Below are positions 52,825 through 61,621 of a stretch of DNA of 64,000 nucleotides, piece after piece. The DNA comes from Poritiphilus sp965212595 (GTDB taxonomy: Bacteria; Bacteroidota; Bacteroidia; Flavobacteriales; Flavobacteriaceae). Each line of letters opens with the position of its first letter. Position 1 is the first letter of the stretch. The notes beneath the pieces are model-generated. The model saw nothing but the letters and a program-made list of their open reading frames with translations. It did no database searches and was not told the origin of the DNA. Location of the stretch: positions 62,001-126,000 of the forward strand of contig CBDBVE010000007.1 in the NCBI GenBank assembly GCA_965212595.1. The letters run 5' to 3'. The position numbers and the translations under genes were made by a program.

Positions 52825-54459
52825 TTAGTTAGTTTCATTAATGATGCCCATAATTCCTTCAAGCGGAATAACGGCCCATCTTGGCCTGGAATTCATTTCA
52901 TACCCCAATTCATAAACCGCCTTTTCGAGCATACAGTATTTGAGTAAAAAAATGCGTTCCTGGTTATAACCGATATTTAAATTATTTTCCTGAATAATAC
53001 TTATATAGGTCTCCAAAAAGACACCAATAAAATATCGATATAAGTTCTCCCCAGCCAGGAATAACTCTTCCTGGGCATATGGATATTCATCGCCATTGTT
53101 GAATATTGTAGCGTAAATGGCATAGTGAAAAGAACGTATAAGACCTGCAATATCTTTTAAGGGGGGTTGCTTCACTTTTCTATCTCGTATCGTACTTTCC
53201 GGTTCTCCTTCAAAATCTAGTAGGTAAAAATCATCATCTTTCACCAGAATCTGCCCCAGGTGATAATCTCCATGGACCCTAATGCGTTCTCCCTTGAGTT
53301 TGGTCCAATCAAAAGTCACAAAGCGTTTTCTGATTTCATTCTTTCTTTCCAGGAACTCTTTTGCCAATTCTAAAGACAGGCCCTCGAGGCGGTGCAGGTT
53401 ATTCTCAACAGTATTCAAACGATTCTGAAATTGATATAAAAGCCTGTTTTTCAACCAAACTTCATAATCACCATTAAAATGTGTGGGGGTAAATGCGGTG
53501 TCTTCAAACTCGGAACCAAGAGCAATGTGCATTTCTGCCGTTCGCTGTGCCAATACCTGAATTTTAAGAAATACATTCAACCCGGCCCAATCAATAATCT
53601 CCGGGGGTACCTGCCTAATTTGTATTCGTTGAAACAGGGGTAGCCTTGGCAAGCGCTGTATTTCGATTTTTTTATAATCTAAATTCGCAAATATCTTGTG
53701 TAGTTCCTTGAGCATAAAATCCCAGGCGTCTCCTTGATTAGGAACTAATTCTTGCATAAGGGCAATCGTAATATCAACATTATCTGTATCTGTAATGCTC
53801 AGGCTACCCTGATAAGCCGGCGTATTCTTATACCCTTTTCTTTCAGACAAAAACCTGCTCATCTCATAATCCGGGTTTTTATCGGCGTAAATTCTTCTAA
53901 AGAATTTTATGACAGAACGATCATTAATGATAATAGAGGTATTACTTTGCTCCAGACCCATAAACCGCGAGGACTCATATGCTGTATCTGAGAAATTGGC
54001 GCTCTTGTGATATCTAACCCGGGTCGTATCATTAGGTTCGGCACTTACAATGCGTTCAAAGACCAATTTTCTAAAAGCTTCAAGATTGAGAGCATCTATA
54101 ATAAAACCCTCTTGTCCTTTAATAGAAAGTGGTAGTATCCTATCTTTTTCGGCGAAGCTTTCATCAGAGACAAAGGCAATGGGTAAAAAATAATGCTGGA
54201 AAAATGCCTCTTCGAAGTTCACCTCGAGTAACAAACCATAGTACACTTCCTCTCGTTGCTGTATTCTAAAGTACTCCTGGAGCTCTATATATTTTAACTT
54301 GCTCGATTTTCCACCGTACCATCGCTGCTGTACCACGTAATTCTCCAATACATCTGATAGAAAGGCCTTTACAAATTTCTCATCCTCCATTAATCCTTCC
54401 CACGCTACATCGAACTTGTAGGGCGGCTGCAAAACGGCATCTTTCTTCGTCTTGGCCAT
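52825..54459 (-). CDS. Maltokinase
   Basis: The 544-residue protein is a maltokinase (Pep2/Mak) type enzyme that phosphorylates maltose with ATP to give maltose 1-phosphate, the GlgE substrate. It has the kinase motifs VHGDYHLGQILVKDD (catalytic loop) and YLLDFEGEPES (metal-binding DFxGEP), and the N-terminal cap YVVQQRWYGGKSSKLKYIEL. Here it is a stand-alone gene, while in many bacteria it is fused to TreS. The operon position between glgE and glgB supports the assignment. Its 544-residue length is close to that of mycobacterial Mak plus the cap domain. Confidence 0.88.
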   Translation of the reverse strand: MAKTKKDAVLQPPYKFDVAWEGLMEDEKFVKAFLSDVLENYVVQQRWYGGKSSKLKYIELQEYFRIQQREEVYYGLLLEVNFEEAFFQHYFLPIAFVSDESFAEKDRILPLSIKGQEGFIIDALNLEAFRKLVFERIVSAEPNDTTRVRYHKSANFSDTAYESSRFMGLEQSNTSIIINDRSVIKFFRRIYADKNPDYEMSRFLSERKGYKNTPAYQGSLSITDTDNVDITIALMQELVPNQGDAWDFMLKELHKIFANLDYKKIEIQRLPRLPLFQRIQIRQVPPEIIDWAGLNVFLKIQVLAQRTAEMHIALGSEFEDTAFTPTHFNGDYEVWLKNRLLYQFQNRLNTVENNLHRLEGLSLELAKEFLERKNEIRKRFVTFDWTKLKGERIRVHGDYHLGQILVKDDDFYLLDFEGEPESTIRDRKVKQPPLKDIAGLIRSFHYAIYATIFNNGDEYPYAQEELFLAGENLYRYFIGVFLETYISIIQENNLNIGYNQERIFLLKYCMLEKAVYELGYEMNSRPRWAVIPLEGIMGIINETN

Positions 54460-54461
54460 AG

Positions 54462-56399
54462 CTATTTTTTAATATGAAAAATATGGAAGGGCAAAGTAGG
54501 GTGCAACTCTATATAATTCCATTCTTTGTCCCAAATGTAACCATTATCTGTTAGAACATCGTATAGTTGAATGGCTTGGCCATGCCCTATGCCTAAGGCA
54601 TCTAAGGGCAACTGTACTTCTCCCCTCTGGGTGTAATAAGAATCCAGGCTGATCACAATGAGCATCTCATCGGTTTTGTTGTCATTCCATTTATAAAAAG
54701 CAATAAGGTGTTCATTTTCCAGTCCGCAAAAACGAATGTTATTGGTCTGCTGCAGCGCTTCATGAGCGTTTCTTATTGCGTTAATCCTGGCGATAACATG
54801 GGTTAACTTATTCTCAATAGTCCAATCCCAATGCCGCACCTCGTACTTTTCACAATCTAAATATTCTTCTTTTCCCGGGAGCGCATCGGTCACCATGTAT
54901 TCAAAGACGGGACCGTAAATACCTATATTACTACTCAAAGTAGCAGCAAGTGCATAGCGCTGCAAGTGCATAGATTCATTAGCACCTTGCAAATGATATG
55001 GATTGATATCAGGGGTATTTGGCCAAAAGTTTGGTCGATAGTACTCTCTCATCTCACTTTGGGTAAGTTCTACCATATACTCTATTAATTCGTGCTTTTG
55101 CACCCTCCATGTAAAATAAGAATAGGATTGCGAAAAGCCTTGTTTGGCCAGTTGTTGCATCACTTTTGGACGAGAGAAAGCTTCGGCCAGGAATAAAACA
55201 TCAGGATGGTCTTTTTTTACCTGTGCAATAAGCCAATTCCAGAAATAATAGGGCTTGGTATGCGGGTTATCTACCCTAAAAATAGTTACTCCCAGAGTAA
55301 CCCAGTGAAGGGTTATACTAAGTAATTCTTCCCATAATTCTTTATATGCCGGGGTTTCAAAGTAGAAATTAACGATGTCCTGATACTTCTTAGGCGGATT
55401 TTCGGCATATTGAATGGTACCATCTGGCCTTTTTCTAAACCACTCCGGGTGATCGGTCACATAAGGATGATCTGGGGCAGCCTGAAAAGCCAGATCCATT
55501 GCCACTTCAATACCGCTAGCCTTCGCCTTTTTAACGAGTTTTTCAAAATCCTTTTCCGTGCCTAATTCTGGATGAATAGCTTTGTGACCTCCCAGCTTGG
55601 AGCCTATTCCCCATGGCACTCCCGAGTCTCCCTCCTGAGCCTCCGTGGTATTGTTTTTTCCTTTTCTATTTACTTCTCCAATGGGGTGAACCGGAGGAAA
55701 ATAAAGTGTATCAAATCCCATCTTCGCAATACGCGGCAATAATCGTTCACAATCTTTAAAAGTCCCATGTTTGCCGGGTTCTGGCGCTGAGGAGCGTGGA
55801 AAAAACTCGTACCAGGTGCTAAAGCTTGCCTTTTTTCGGTCTACATAGACTTCTAAAGTTTTACTGGTATTCGCCAAAATACGCTGCGGGTACTTAATAA
55901 AAAGTTTATGCAATTTATCTGAACCAGCCTGGGCTATCGCCGCATCATAATGCTTTTCATCCTGGAATTGATCTACCAGTTTTGTTAGATACGCTTTATC
56001 TGTTGCCGACGCTTTCTTAAGCAAATATTTGAGGTATTGCACTCCATCTAAGAGCTCACTTATCACTCTTTGATTGTCCTTCAGCTTAGCTTCAATACCG
56101 TGCTGCCAATTTAAGGCATAATCTACCCAAGCACGCACTTCATATTGGTAAAACCCCTGTTTCTCAACGACAAAAGTAGCTGAGTAACAGTCATTTCCTA
56201 AATGCGCCATACGCAGTTCGCGGTATTTTTTCTCTTTCTCGTGCTTATATAAAATTTCAGCCTGTATTACATCATGCCCATCTGGTAAGATATCTGCGGT
56301 GACCTCAATTTTTTCTCCAACAACCCTTTTAACAAAAAAAGAACCGCATTCCAATTGCGGTGTGATGTTCTCAATAATAACACGTTCTTGTCTTAACAT
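54462..56399 (-). CDS. glgE: Alpha-1,4-glucan:maltose-1-phosphate maltosyltransferase
   Basis: The 645-residue GH13_3 enzyme adds maltosyl units from maltose 1-phosphate to a glucan. Key residues: nucleophile D377 in IFRVDNPHTKPYYFW and acid/base E406 in VLFLAEAFSRPKVM. The N-terminal DUF3416-like domain precedes FPRSSAPEPGKHGTFKDCER, also typical of GlgE. It heads the glgE-maltokinase-glgB operon with 2- and 11-base gaps, so it is likely co-regulated. I found no TreS or glgC/glgA in the window. Confidence 0.95.
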   Translation of the reverse strand: MLRQERVIIENITPQLECGSFFVKRVVGEKIEVTADILPDGHDVIQAEILYKHEKEKKYRELRMAHLGNDCYSATFVVEKQGFYQYEVRAWVDYALNWQHGIEAKLKDNQRVISELLDGVQYLKYLLKKASATDKAYLTKLVDQFQDEKHYDAAIAQAGSDKLHKLFIKYPQRILANTSKTLEVYVDRKKASFSTWYEFFPRSSAPEPGKHGTFKDCERLLPRIAKMGFDTLYFPPVHPIGEVNRKGKNNTTEAQEGDSGVPWGIGSKLGGHKAIHPELGTEKDFEKLVKKAKASGIEVAMDLAFQAAPDHPYVTDHPEWFRKRPDGTIQYAENPPKKYQDIVNFYFETPAYKELWEELLSITLHWVTLGVTIFRVDNPHTKPYYFWNWLIAQVKKDHPDVLFLAEAFSRPKVMQQLAKQGFSQSYSYFTWRVQKHELIEYMVELTQSEMREYYRPNFWPNTPDINPYHLQGANESMHLQRYALAATLSSNIGIYGPVFEYMVTDALPGKEEYLDCEKYEVRHWDWTIENKLTHVIARINAIRNAHEALQQTNNIRFCGLENEHLIAFYKWNDNKTDEMLIVISLDSYYTQRGEVQLPLDALGIGHGQAIQLYDVLTDNGYIWDKEWNYIELHPTLPFHIFHIKK

Positions 56400-56596
56400 A
56401 AGTGTGGTTCCTTTGGTTTTTTTAAAAATAGGAAATTCTGCTGAAATCCTAGGACGAGAAATAAATAATTTAATCCCCCTATTTTAGGGAGTTTTGGATA
56501 GGGTGGTAATTTTTGGAACGCTTTTTGAAACAGCTAGATCAAAATGAGAATTAAACAGGCAAAAACACCAAAGTATAACCTTATAAAGTACGTATT

Positions 56597-57163
56597 ATGA
56601 AAAAAACAGCACTCTTTATCGGCGCATTTTTAACCTTATTTATGATCTCTTGTGAAGGTCCTGAAGGCCCTCCTGGATTTGATGGTCTTGATGGCCTTGA
56701 TGGCCTTGATGGGCAGGACGGGGTCAACATTCTGGGTACGGTGCTGGAAATTGAAGGAGACTTCACCGAAGCAAATGAATTTTCAATTTTTTATGAATTT
56801 CCTCAAACTGTTGAAGTATTTGAGTCTGATATCGTACTTGTTTACTTGCTATGGGATCAGACCGAAGATAACAATGGCGAGGCTGTAGATATATGGAGAT
56901 TGTTACCGCAGACCAGAATCTTAGATCAGGGATTGTTACAATATAATTTTGATCATACATTTCTAGATGTAAGTGTCTTTCTTGAGTCTGACTTCGACCT
57001 TACTACCCTACTTCCGGGTGACACCGAAAACCAGGTGTTTAGAATTGCAATTATGCCTGCAGAATTTGGTCAAGGAGGTAAAATGGACACCTCTAATATT
57101 GATGCAGTGATGCAAACTTTAGGAGTTGAAGAAAAAGACATAAATCGGTCATTTGTAAATTAA
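56597..57163 (+). CDS. Lipoprotein with collagen-like repeat and unknown C-terminal domain
   Basis: The 188-residue protein has a lipoprotein signal (LFMISC) directly followed by a short collagen-like Gly-x-x stretch: EGPEGPPGFDGLDG, then LDGLDGQDG. The DNA there is a nine-base tandem repeat (GATGGCCTT). The remaining part is acidic and beta-rich (DIVLVYLLWDQTEDN, VSVFLESDFDL) and ends with an EEKDINRSFVN tail. Lipoproteins with CEGPxGP starts are widespread in Bacteroidota with no known function. It probably sits on an outer-membrane leaflet. Confidence 0.8.
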   Translation: MKKTALFIGAFLTLFMISCEGPEGPPGFDGLDGLDGLDGQDGVNILGTVLEIEGDFTEANEFSIFYEFPQTVEVFESDIVLVYLLWDQTEDNNGEAVDIWRLLPQTRILDQGLLQYNFDHTFLDVSVFLESDFDLTTLLPGDTENQVFRIAIMPAEFGQGGKMDTSNIDAVMQTLGVEEKDINRSFVN

Positions 57164-57186
57164 CATACCGAAAATATTGGCGCGAG

Positions 57187-57213
57187 ATCCCTTGTTTACT
57201 ACAAACAGGGGAT
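57187..57213 (+). terminator. Intrinsic terminator of the collagen-like lipoprotein gene
   Basis: ATCCCTTGTTT pairs with AAACAGGGGAT around ACTAC, an 11-bp stem with one T-G pair, followed by TTCTTTATTT. It lies about 24 bases past the stop. Confidence 0.8.
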
Positions 57214-57232
57214 TTCTTTATTTAGAGTTCCG

Positions 57233-57240
57233 TACTTTTG
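57233..57240 (+). promoter_or_regulatory. msrB: Putative msrB -7 box (TACTTTTG)
   Basis: TACTTTTG fits TAnnTTTG and lies 51 bases before the msrB ATG, just past the preceding terminator. No clear -33 TTG is at the usual distance. Confidence 0.45.
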
Positions 57241-57291
57241 CAAGGTGTGGAACATTTAATCGTCTAAGCTAAAAAACCAAATTTAGTGACT

Positions 57292-57810
57292 ATGATACGT
57301 AATCTTTTATTAGCGCTGTGTATCGCCTTTATGGGATGCAAAGGAGTTTCGCAAAAGAAAGAAGTGGCGGAAAACAATGATGAAGCCCAGGAAAAGACTT
57401 TTGCAGTAACGAAAACTGAGGAGGAATGGAGAAAGCAGTTGACCGATATGCAATTTTATATACTAAGGCGTGCGGGTACGGAGAGTGCAGGTTCTAGCGA
57501 ACTCCTTTACAACAAAGAAAAAGGTACTTACGTATGTGCCGGATGTGCCACACCGCTATTTGAGAGTGAATACAAATTTGATTCAGGAACCGGTTGGCCA
57601 AGTTTTGATCGAACCATTGAAGGGAATGTTGAATACGATGTAGATTACAAAATTGGCTACGCGCGTACCGAAGAACATTGTGCTACTTGTGGAGGCCATC
57701 TTGGCCATGTTTTTAATGACGGCCCCAGGGCGACTACCGGAAAGAGGCACTGTATTAATGGCGCTGCTTTAAAATTTGTTCCCAAAAAGAACGTGAAAAG
57801 CGAGCAATAA
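57292..57810 (+). CDS. msrB: Peptide-methionine (R)-S-oxide reductase, lipoprotein form
   Basis: The 172-residue enzyme reduces methionine-R-sulfoxide in proteins. Zinc-binding CAGC and CATC pairs, the GTGWPSFD block, and the catalytic cysteine in RHCINGAALKFVP are present. An N-terminal lipoprotein-like signal (LLLALCIAFMGC) suggests a periplasmic, membrane-anchored form that repairs envelope proteins. The lipobox is weak (FMGC), so anchoring is probable rather than certain. I use the ATG at 57292, not the in-frame GTG two codons upstream. It may share its transcript with the DUF1572 gene. Confidence 0.92.
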   Translation: MIRNLLLALCIAFMGCKGVSQKKEVAENNDEAQEKTFAVTKTEEEWRKQLTDMQFYILRRAGTESAGSSELLYNKEKGTYVCAGCATPLFESEYKFDSGTGWPSFDRTIEGNVEYDVDYKIGYARTEEHCATCGGHLGHVFNDGPRATTGKRHCINGAALKFVPKKNVKSEQ

Positions 57811-57876
57811 GTAAAATCAGGGACCTCTTTTAAAAAGAGGTAATGTCAGAGGCTAACTGTTATAGGATATCAGCTA

Positions 57877-58404
57877 ATGAGTCTTTTCAAAGATTTCATG
57901 GAAAGTGCATATTATGAATTTCGAAGGTACAAAGCCTTGGGAGATAAGACTTTTGCACAACTTTCCGATCAGGATATTCATTGGCAACTCGCCGAGTACG
58001 ATAACAGTGTTGCGGTTATCGTAAAACATATGGTTGGCAATATGCTAAGCAGGTGGACAAACTTTCTTACCGAAGACGGTGAAAAAACATGGAGGGAAAG
58101 AGACGATGAATTTGTAGATACCTACCCGGGCAAGGCAGAAATGATCGCATCATGGGAAAAAGGCTGGAAATGCCTCTTTGATGCCCTATCTGAAGTAAAC
58201 GAAGGCAACTTTAATTCTAAGGTGAAAATCAGGAATGAAGATCATGCAATTATGGCGGCGGTTAATCGCCAAATTGGCCATTACGCTTATCACAGCGGTC
58301 AGATTGTTTTTATTGGCAAGTTGATCAAAGGAAAAGATTGGGTTTCGCTCTCAATTCCAAAGGGAGAATCCAAGGCCTTCAATAAACGAATGTTCCGTAG
58401 CTAG
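57877..58404 (+). CDS. DUF1572/DinB-like protein
   Basis: The 175-residue protein matches DUF1572, a DinB/YfiT-like four-helix bundle: MESAYYEFRRYKALGDKTFA, VKHMVGNMLSRWTNFLTEDG, REINRQIGHYAYHSGQ-like text (here AAVNRQIGHYAYHSGQIVFI). The histidines in VKHM and the GHYAYHSGQ region are likely metal ligands of the superfamily. The function is unknown, though DinB-like proteins often act as metal-dependent thiol transferases. It is 66 bases after msrB. A heptameric tandem repeat begins two bases past its stop. Confidence 0.85.
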   Translation: MSLFKDFMESAYYEFRRYKALGDKTFAQLSDQDIHWQLAEYDNSVAVIVKHMVGNMLSRWTNFLTEDGEKTWRERDDEFVDTYPGKAEMIASWEKGWKCLFDALSEVNEGNFNSKVKIRNEDHAIMAAVNRQIGHYAYHSGQIVFIGKLIKGKDWVSLSIPKGESKAFNKRMFRS

Positions 58405-58406
58405 TG

Positions 58407-58474
58407 AGCAATTAGCAATTAGCAATTAGCAATTAGCAATTAGCAATTAGCAATTAGCAATTAGCAATTAGCAA
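58407..58474 (+). repeat. Heptamer tandem repeat (AGCAATT), nine full units plus a partial one
   Basis: Nine perfect copies of AGCAATT plus AGCAA run from 58407 to 58474, starting two bases after the DUF1572 stop codon (TAG at 58402). A 7-base unit is not divisible by three, so unit loss or gain could shift any overlapping frame. No CRISPR-like spacers are present. Confidence 0.9.
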
Positions 58475-58672
58475 ATCTCAAAAATTTCACCTGGAATAGT
58501 TTTTACGCTAAACGTACAAGTGTTTTGCAGCGAAAGAGCGTAAATTATTTTTGGGGAGGGGTTAGGATCCTCGAGTTACCTTGGAAATTCCAGTTTTGGT
58601 TTGGTTCAACTCCTTGCTACTTACTCTTAATAACTTTTTAATTCTGCAATACGAAATTTATACCCGGTTTCG

Positions 58673-58680
58673 TACCTTTG
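58673..58680 (+). promoter_or_regulatory. lpdA: Putative lpdA -7 box (TACCTTTG)
   Basis: TACCTTTG fits TAnnTTTG and lies 36 bases before the ATG at 58717. The 58405-58672 stretch otherwise holds the heptamer repeat and no gene. Confidence 0.5.
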
Positions 58681-58716
58681 CCACTTCATTATTCAGACAT
58701 AAAAAATAACACATTC

Positions 58717-60108
58717 ATGAGCACTTTCGATGTACTAGTTTTGGGTAGCGGACCTGGCGGCTATGTGACCGCGATCAGAGCGTCACAGTTGGGTTTAAAA
58801 ACCGCGATTATTGAAAAAGAAAGTTTAGGAGGCGTATGCTTAAATTGGGGTTGTATTCCCACCAAAGCGCTTCTAAAGTCTGCCCAGGTATTTGAATATC
58901 TTCAGCATGCACAAGACTACGGACTTTCCGCTGAGGGTGTCGATAAAGACTTTGATGCAGTGGTAAAACGCAGCCGAAACGTAGCTGATGGTATGAGTAA
59001 GGGCGTGCAGTTTCTCATGAAAAAGAATAAAATAGAAGTCATTAATGGAGTCGGCAAATTGCAAGCTGGAAAGAAGATTGCCGTTACCGATGCGGAGGGA
59101 AAAGAAACAACATACGGAGCCGAACATATTATCATAGCTACGGGTGCTCGCAGTAGGGAACTTCCTAGTTTGCCGCAGGACGGTAAAAAAATTATAGGAT
59201 ATAGAGAAGCCATGTCTCTTAAAAAGCAGCCAAAGAAAATGATCGTTGTAGGAAGCGGCGCTATTGGGGTTGAATTTGCTTATTTCTACAAAACTATGGG
59301 CACCGAGGTCACCGTGGTAGAATTTTTGCCCAATATTGTTCCTGTTGAGGATGAAGATGTTTCTAAACAATTAGAACGAAGTTTTAAGAAATCTGGAATG
59401 AAAATCATGACTTCTGCTGAGGTAACTGGTGTAGATACCTCGGGTGAAGGGGTTAAAGCGACTGTCAAAACCGCAAAGGGAGAGAAAATCCTTGAAGCCG
59501 ATATTGTGCTCTCGGCCGTGGGTATTAAAACCAATATAGAGAACATTGGACTCGAAGAAGTTGGAATTGCTACAGATCGGGATAAGATTATGGTCAATGA
59601 CTATTACCAAACCAATATACCTGGTTACTATGCAATTGGTGATGTTACTCAGGGGCCTGCCCTGGCTCACGTAGCTTCCGCAGAAGGTATTCTTTGCGTA
59701 GAAAAAATTGCCGGCATGCATGTAGAACCTCTGGATTATGGAAATATCCCGGGATGCACCTATTGTATCCCCGAAGTGGCTTCTGTAGGCCTTACAGAAA
59801 AACAAGCAAAAGAAGAGGGCTACGATATTAAGGTTGGTAAATTTCCATTCTCGGCAAGCGGAAAGGCAAAAGCTTCTGGGAGTTCTGAGGGATTTGTAAA
59901 AGTTATTTTTGATGCAAAATACGGCGAATGGCTTGGTTGCCATATGATCGGAGTGGGTGTTACAGATATGATCGCCGAGGCCGTAGTTGCCCGAAAATTA
60001 GAAACAACCGGGCATGAGGTTTTAAAGGCGGTTCACCCCCATCCCACCATGAGTGAGGCGGTTATGGAAGCCGTTGCCGACGCCTATGATGAAGTAATTC
60101 ACTTGTAA
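58717..60108 (+). CDS. lpdA: Dihydrolipoyl dehydrogenase
   Basis: The 463-residue flavoprotein regenerates lipoamide in 2-oxoacid dehydrogenase complexes. It has an FAD-binding VLVLGSGPGGYVTAIRAS, the redox-active pair in GGVCLNWGCIPTK, an NAD-binding IVVGSGAIGVEFAYFYKTMG, and the C-terminal catalytic His in HPHPTMSEAVMEA. I use the ATG at 58717 (MSTFDVLVLG) rather than one 39 bases upstream, which would add unrelated residues. No E1 or E2 genes are adjacent in this window, so the complex genes are elsewhere. Confidence 0.95.
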   Translation: MSTFDVLVLGSGPGGYVTAIRASQLGLKTAIIEKESLGGVCLNWGCIPTKALLKSAQVFEYLQHAQDYGLSAEGVDKDFDAVVKRSRNVADGMSKGVQFLMKKNKIEVINGVGKLQAGKKIAVTDAEGKETTYGAEHIIIATGARSRELPSLPQDGKKIIGYREAMSLKKQPKKMIVVGSGAIGVEFAYFYKTMGTEVTVVEFLPNIVPVEDEDVSKQLERSFKKSGMKIMTSAEVTGVDTSGEGVKATVKTAKGEKILEADIVLSAVGIKTNIENIGLEEVGIATDRDKIMVNDYYQTNIPGYYAIGDVTQGPALAHVASAEGILCVEKIAGMHVEPLDYGNIPGCTYCIPEVASVGLTEKQAKEEGYDIKVGKFPFSASGKAKASGSSEGFVKVIFDAKYGEWLGCHMIGVGVTDMIAEAVVARKLETTGHEVLKAVHPHPTMSEAVMEAVADAYDEVIHL

Positions 60109-60178
60109 ACGTTCAAGGTTAAAGGTTTATCTTATTTAATCTTCCAACTTGGAACCCTGAGCATTAAACCAAAAAATT

Positions 60179-60463
60179 ATGCTTACCGCATTCCGGATAA
60201 CAGCAATCTTAGAAGGTATCTCCTACTTGTCTTTATTCGGGCTTACTATGCCCCTAAAATACTGGGCAAAAATTCCTGAACCCAATATCTATGTGGGTTA
60301 TGCCCATGGTGCACTTTTTATAGCTTTTGTGCTCCTTGCCATGGCAATCTGTATTGAAAAGAAATGGAGTATAAGAAGATTCGTTATCTTGTTTATTGCC
60401 AGCCTTTTGCCTTTTGGTACTTTTTACGCAGACAAAAAATACCTAAAACCCTTAGCTACCTAA
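60179..60463 (+). CDS. DUF3817 small membrane protein
   Basis: The 94-residue protein has three hydrophobic segments. The family start is FRITAILEGISYLSLFGLTM, then NIYVGYAHGALFIAFVLLAM, and it ends with GTFYADKKYL. This is DUF3817 (YdzA-like) of unknown function. It overlaps aroQ by 12 bases tail to tail. It follows lpdA by about 70 bases. Confidence 0.85.
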   Translation: MLTAFRITAILEGISYLSLFGLTMPLKYWAKIPEPNIYVGYAHGALFIAFVLLAMAICIEKKWSIRRFVILFIASLLPFGTFYADKKYLKPLAT

Positions 60464-60871
60464 GAAACTTTGTATTGCGAGATCATAACTTTGCAATCCA
60501 AAACCGAGAATAACACCTTTTGCTCCAGAAGCTATATAGGAGATATGCCTGAAATCTTCTCGTTTATGTGTATTTGAAATGTGAACTTCAACCACCGGAG
60601 TTTCTATAGCCTTAACCGCGTCTCCCATCCCAATGGAGGTATGTGTGTATGATGCGGCATTCAAAACGATACCATCATAAGAAAAGCCTACTTCCTGTAA
60701 TTTATCTATCAGTTCTCCTTCTATGTTAGATTGGTAGCATTCCAGTTCCAGGTCCTTGAACTTGGATTGCAGTACCTCAAAGTAATCGCTAAAAGTAGCA
60801 TTGCCGTAAACCTCCGGTTCTCTTTTTCCCAAAAGGTTCAGGTTAGGACCGTTAATTATGATGATCTTCAT
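60452..60871 (-). CDS. aroQ: 3-dehydroquinate dehydratase, type II
   Basis: The 139-residue enzyme dehydrates 3-dehydroquinate in the shikimate pathway. N-terminal IIIINGPNLNLLGKREPEVYG, then YQSNIEGELIDKLQE, LNAASYTHTSIGMGDAVKAI and VVEVHISNTHKREDFRHISY hold the catalytic Tyr and His residues. The length is slightly short but normal for the type. It lies divergently about 2.1 kb from xerD, a frequent neighbour in Flavobacteriaceae; three outer-membrane protein genes lie between them. Confidence 0.95.
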   Translation of the reverse strand: MKIIIINGPNLNLLGKREPEVYGNATFSDYFEVLQSKFKDLELECYQSNIEGELIDKLQEVGFSYDGIVLNAASYTHTSIGMGDAVKAIETPVVEVHISNTHKREDFRHISYIASGAKGVILGFGLQSYDLAIQSFLGS

Positions 60872-60905
60872 GGCCTAAATGTAGTAAAATGTACCGCAGC
60901 AAAAA

Positions 60906-60927
60906 AACGATCCTGAAAAGGACCGTT
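60906..60927 (-). terminator. Terminator of the outer-membrane protein gene at 60956
   Basis: On the minus strand AACGGTCC pairs with GGATCGTT (one G-T) around TTTTCA, followed by TTTTT. It lies about 30 bases past the stop at 60956 and just before the aroQ start. Confidence 0.75.
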
Positions 60928-60955
60928 TTGGGTAATTCATCTATTTATAGCTCTT

Positions 60956-61471
60956 TTAAAACCTACTTCGCTTCGAAGGAATGGTATACAAAACTCCTAA
61001 AGTTACCGTCGTCCAGGCACGCTCGTCCAGGTCAATACTGGAGTATGATAAATTTACTTCTGTTCTGGGGCCCATTAAATAACCCATTTGAGGTCTGTAA
61101 TAGAGTCCGCCATCATTTCCGTCATTGAGACCAAAAGCCTGACCCGCATCTACACCAAAAGACAGTGAACGAGAGGGCCAGATCCTAACAGATCCGGCTA
61201 GAGGCGCAAATTGCACATTAGGAAGGTCTGTCAGTATCACATCTGATTGATATGTTTCTGCAAATCCGTTTAAAAATCCTGCAGTTATGCCAAGGTCTAA
61301 GGTTTTGTTCAAGGCCCACATATAACCCACGTTGGCACCAACAACCACACTAACCTCATTGTTAAAATCATCAAAAGGGAGTCCGCCTTGAAGGCCAATT
61401 TTAACTCCTTCCTGGGCTAAAAGTCCGGTCGTTAAACAGATTGATAGGAATACTAAGATTCTGGTTTTCAT
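60956..61471 (-). CDS. Small outer-membrane beta-barrel protein
   Basis: The 171-residue protein has a signal peptide (LVFLSICLTTGLLA-QEG) and alternating short strands with Gly and aromatic residues, for example VKIGLQGGLPFDDFN, VVVGANVGYMWALN and MGPRTEVNLSYSSIDLDERA. It ends with a terminal Phe (SKRSRF), although the strand-like end is LGVLYTIP. These are features of a small barrel such as the OmpW/PorT-like types. It has no named domain I can assign. It is probably monocistronic with its own terminator. Confidence 0.72.
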   Translation of the reverse strand: MKTRILVFLSICLTTGLLAQEGVKIGLQGGLPFDDFNNEVSVVVGANVGYMWALNKTLDLGITAGFLNGFAETYQSDVILTDLPNVQFAPLAGSVRIWPSRSLSFGVDAGQAFGLNDGNDGGLYYRPQMGYLMGPRTEVNLSYSSIDLDERAWTTVTLGVLYTIPSKRSRF

Positions 61472-61621
61472 CAGTTTGGTTTTAAGGTTGTATCACATTT
61501 AACTAGAACCTTAACGGAAATTGTTAAAATTTATGTTACAAAAGCCTGCAAAATGGTAGTTCCAAGCAATTTTATTGCCTTTGCAGACGCTTCTCTTTAA
61601 AAAATCTATGGGCCGTTCAAT

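Noticed and set aside
58407..58474. CRISPR array
   Set aside because: The unit is seven bases, repeated head to tail without spacers, and there are no cas genes in the window.
58554..58600. Possible fifth copy of the palindrome-headed repeat (AGGGGTTAGGATCCTCGAG)
   Set aside because: The GGGGTT start is shared but no matching ACCCC arm or tail follows, so the resemblance looks like chance.
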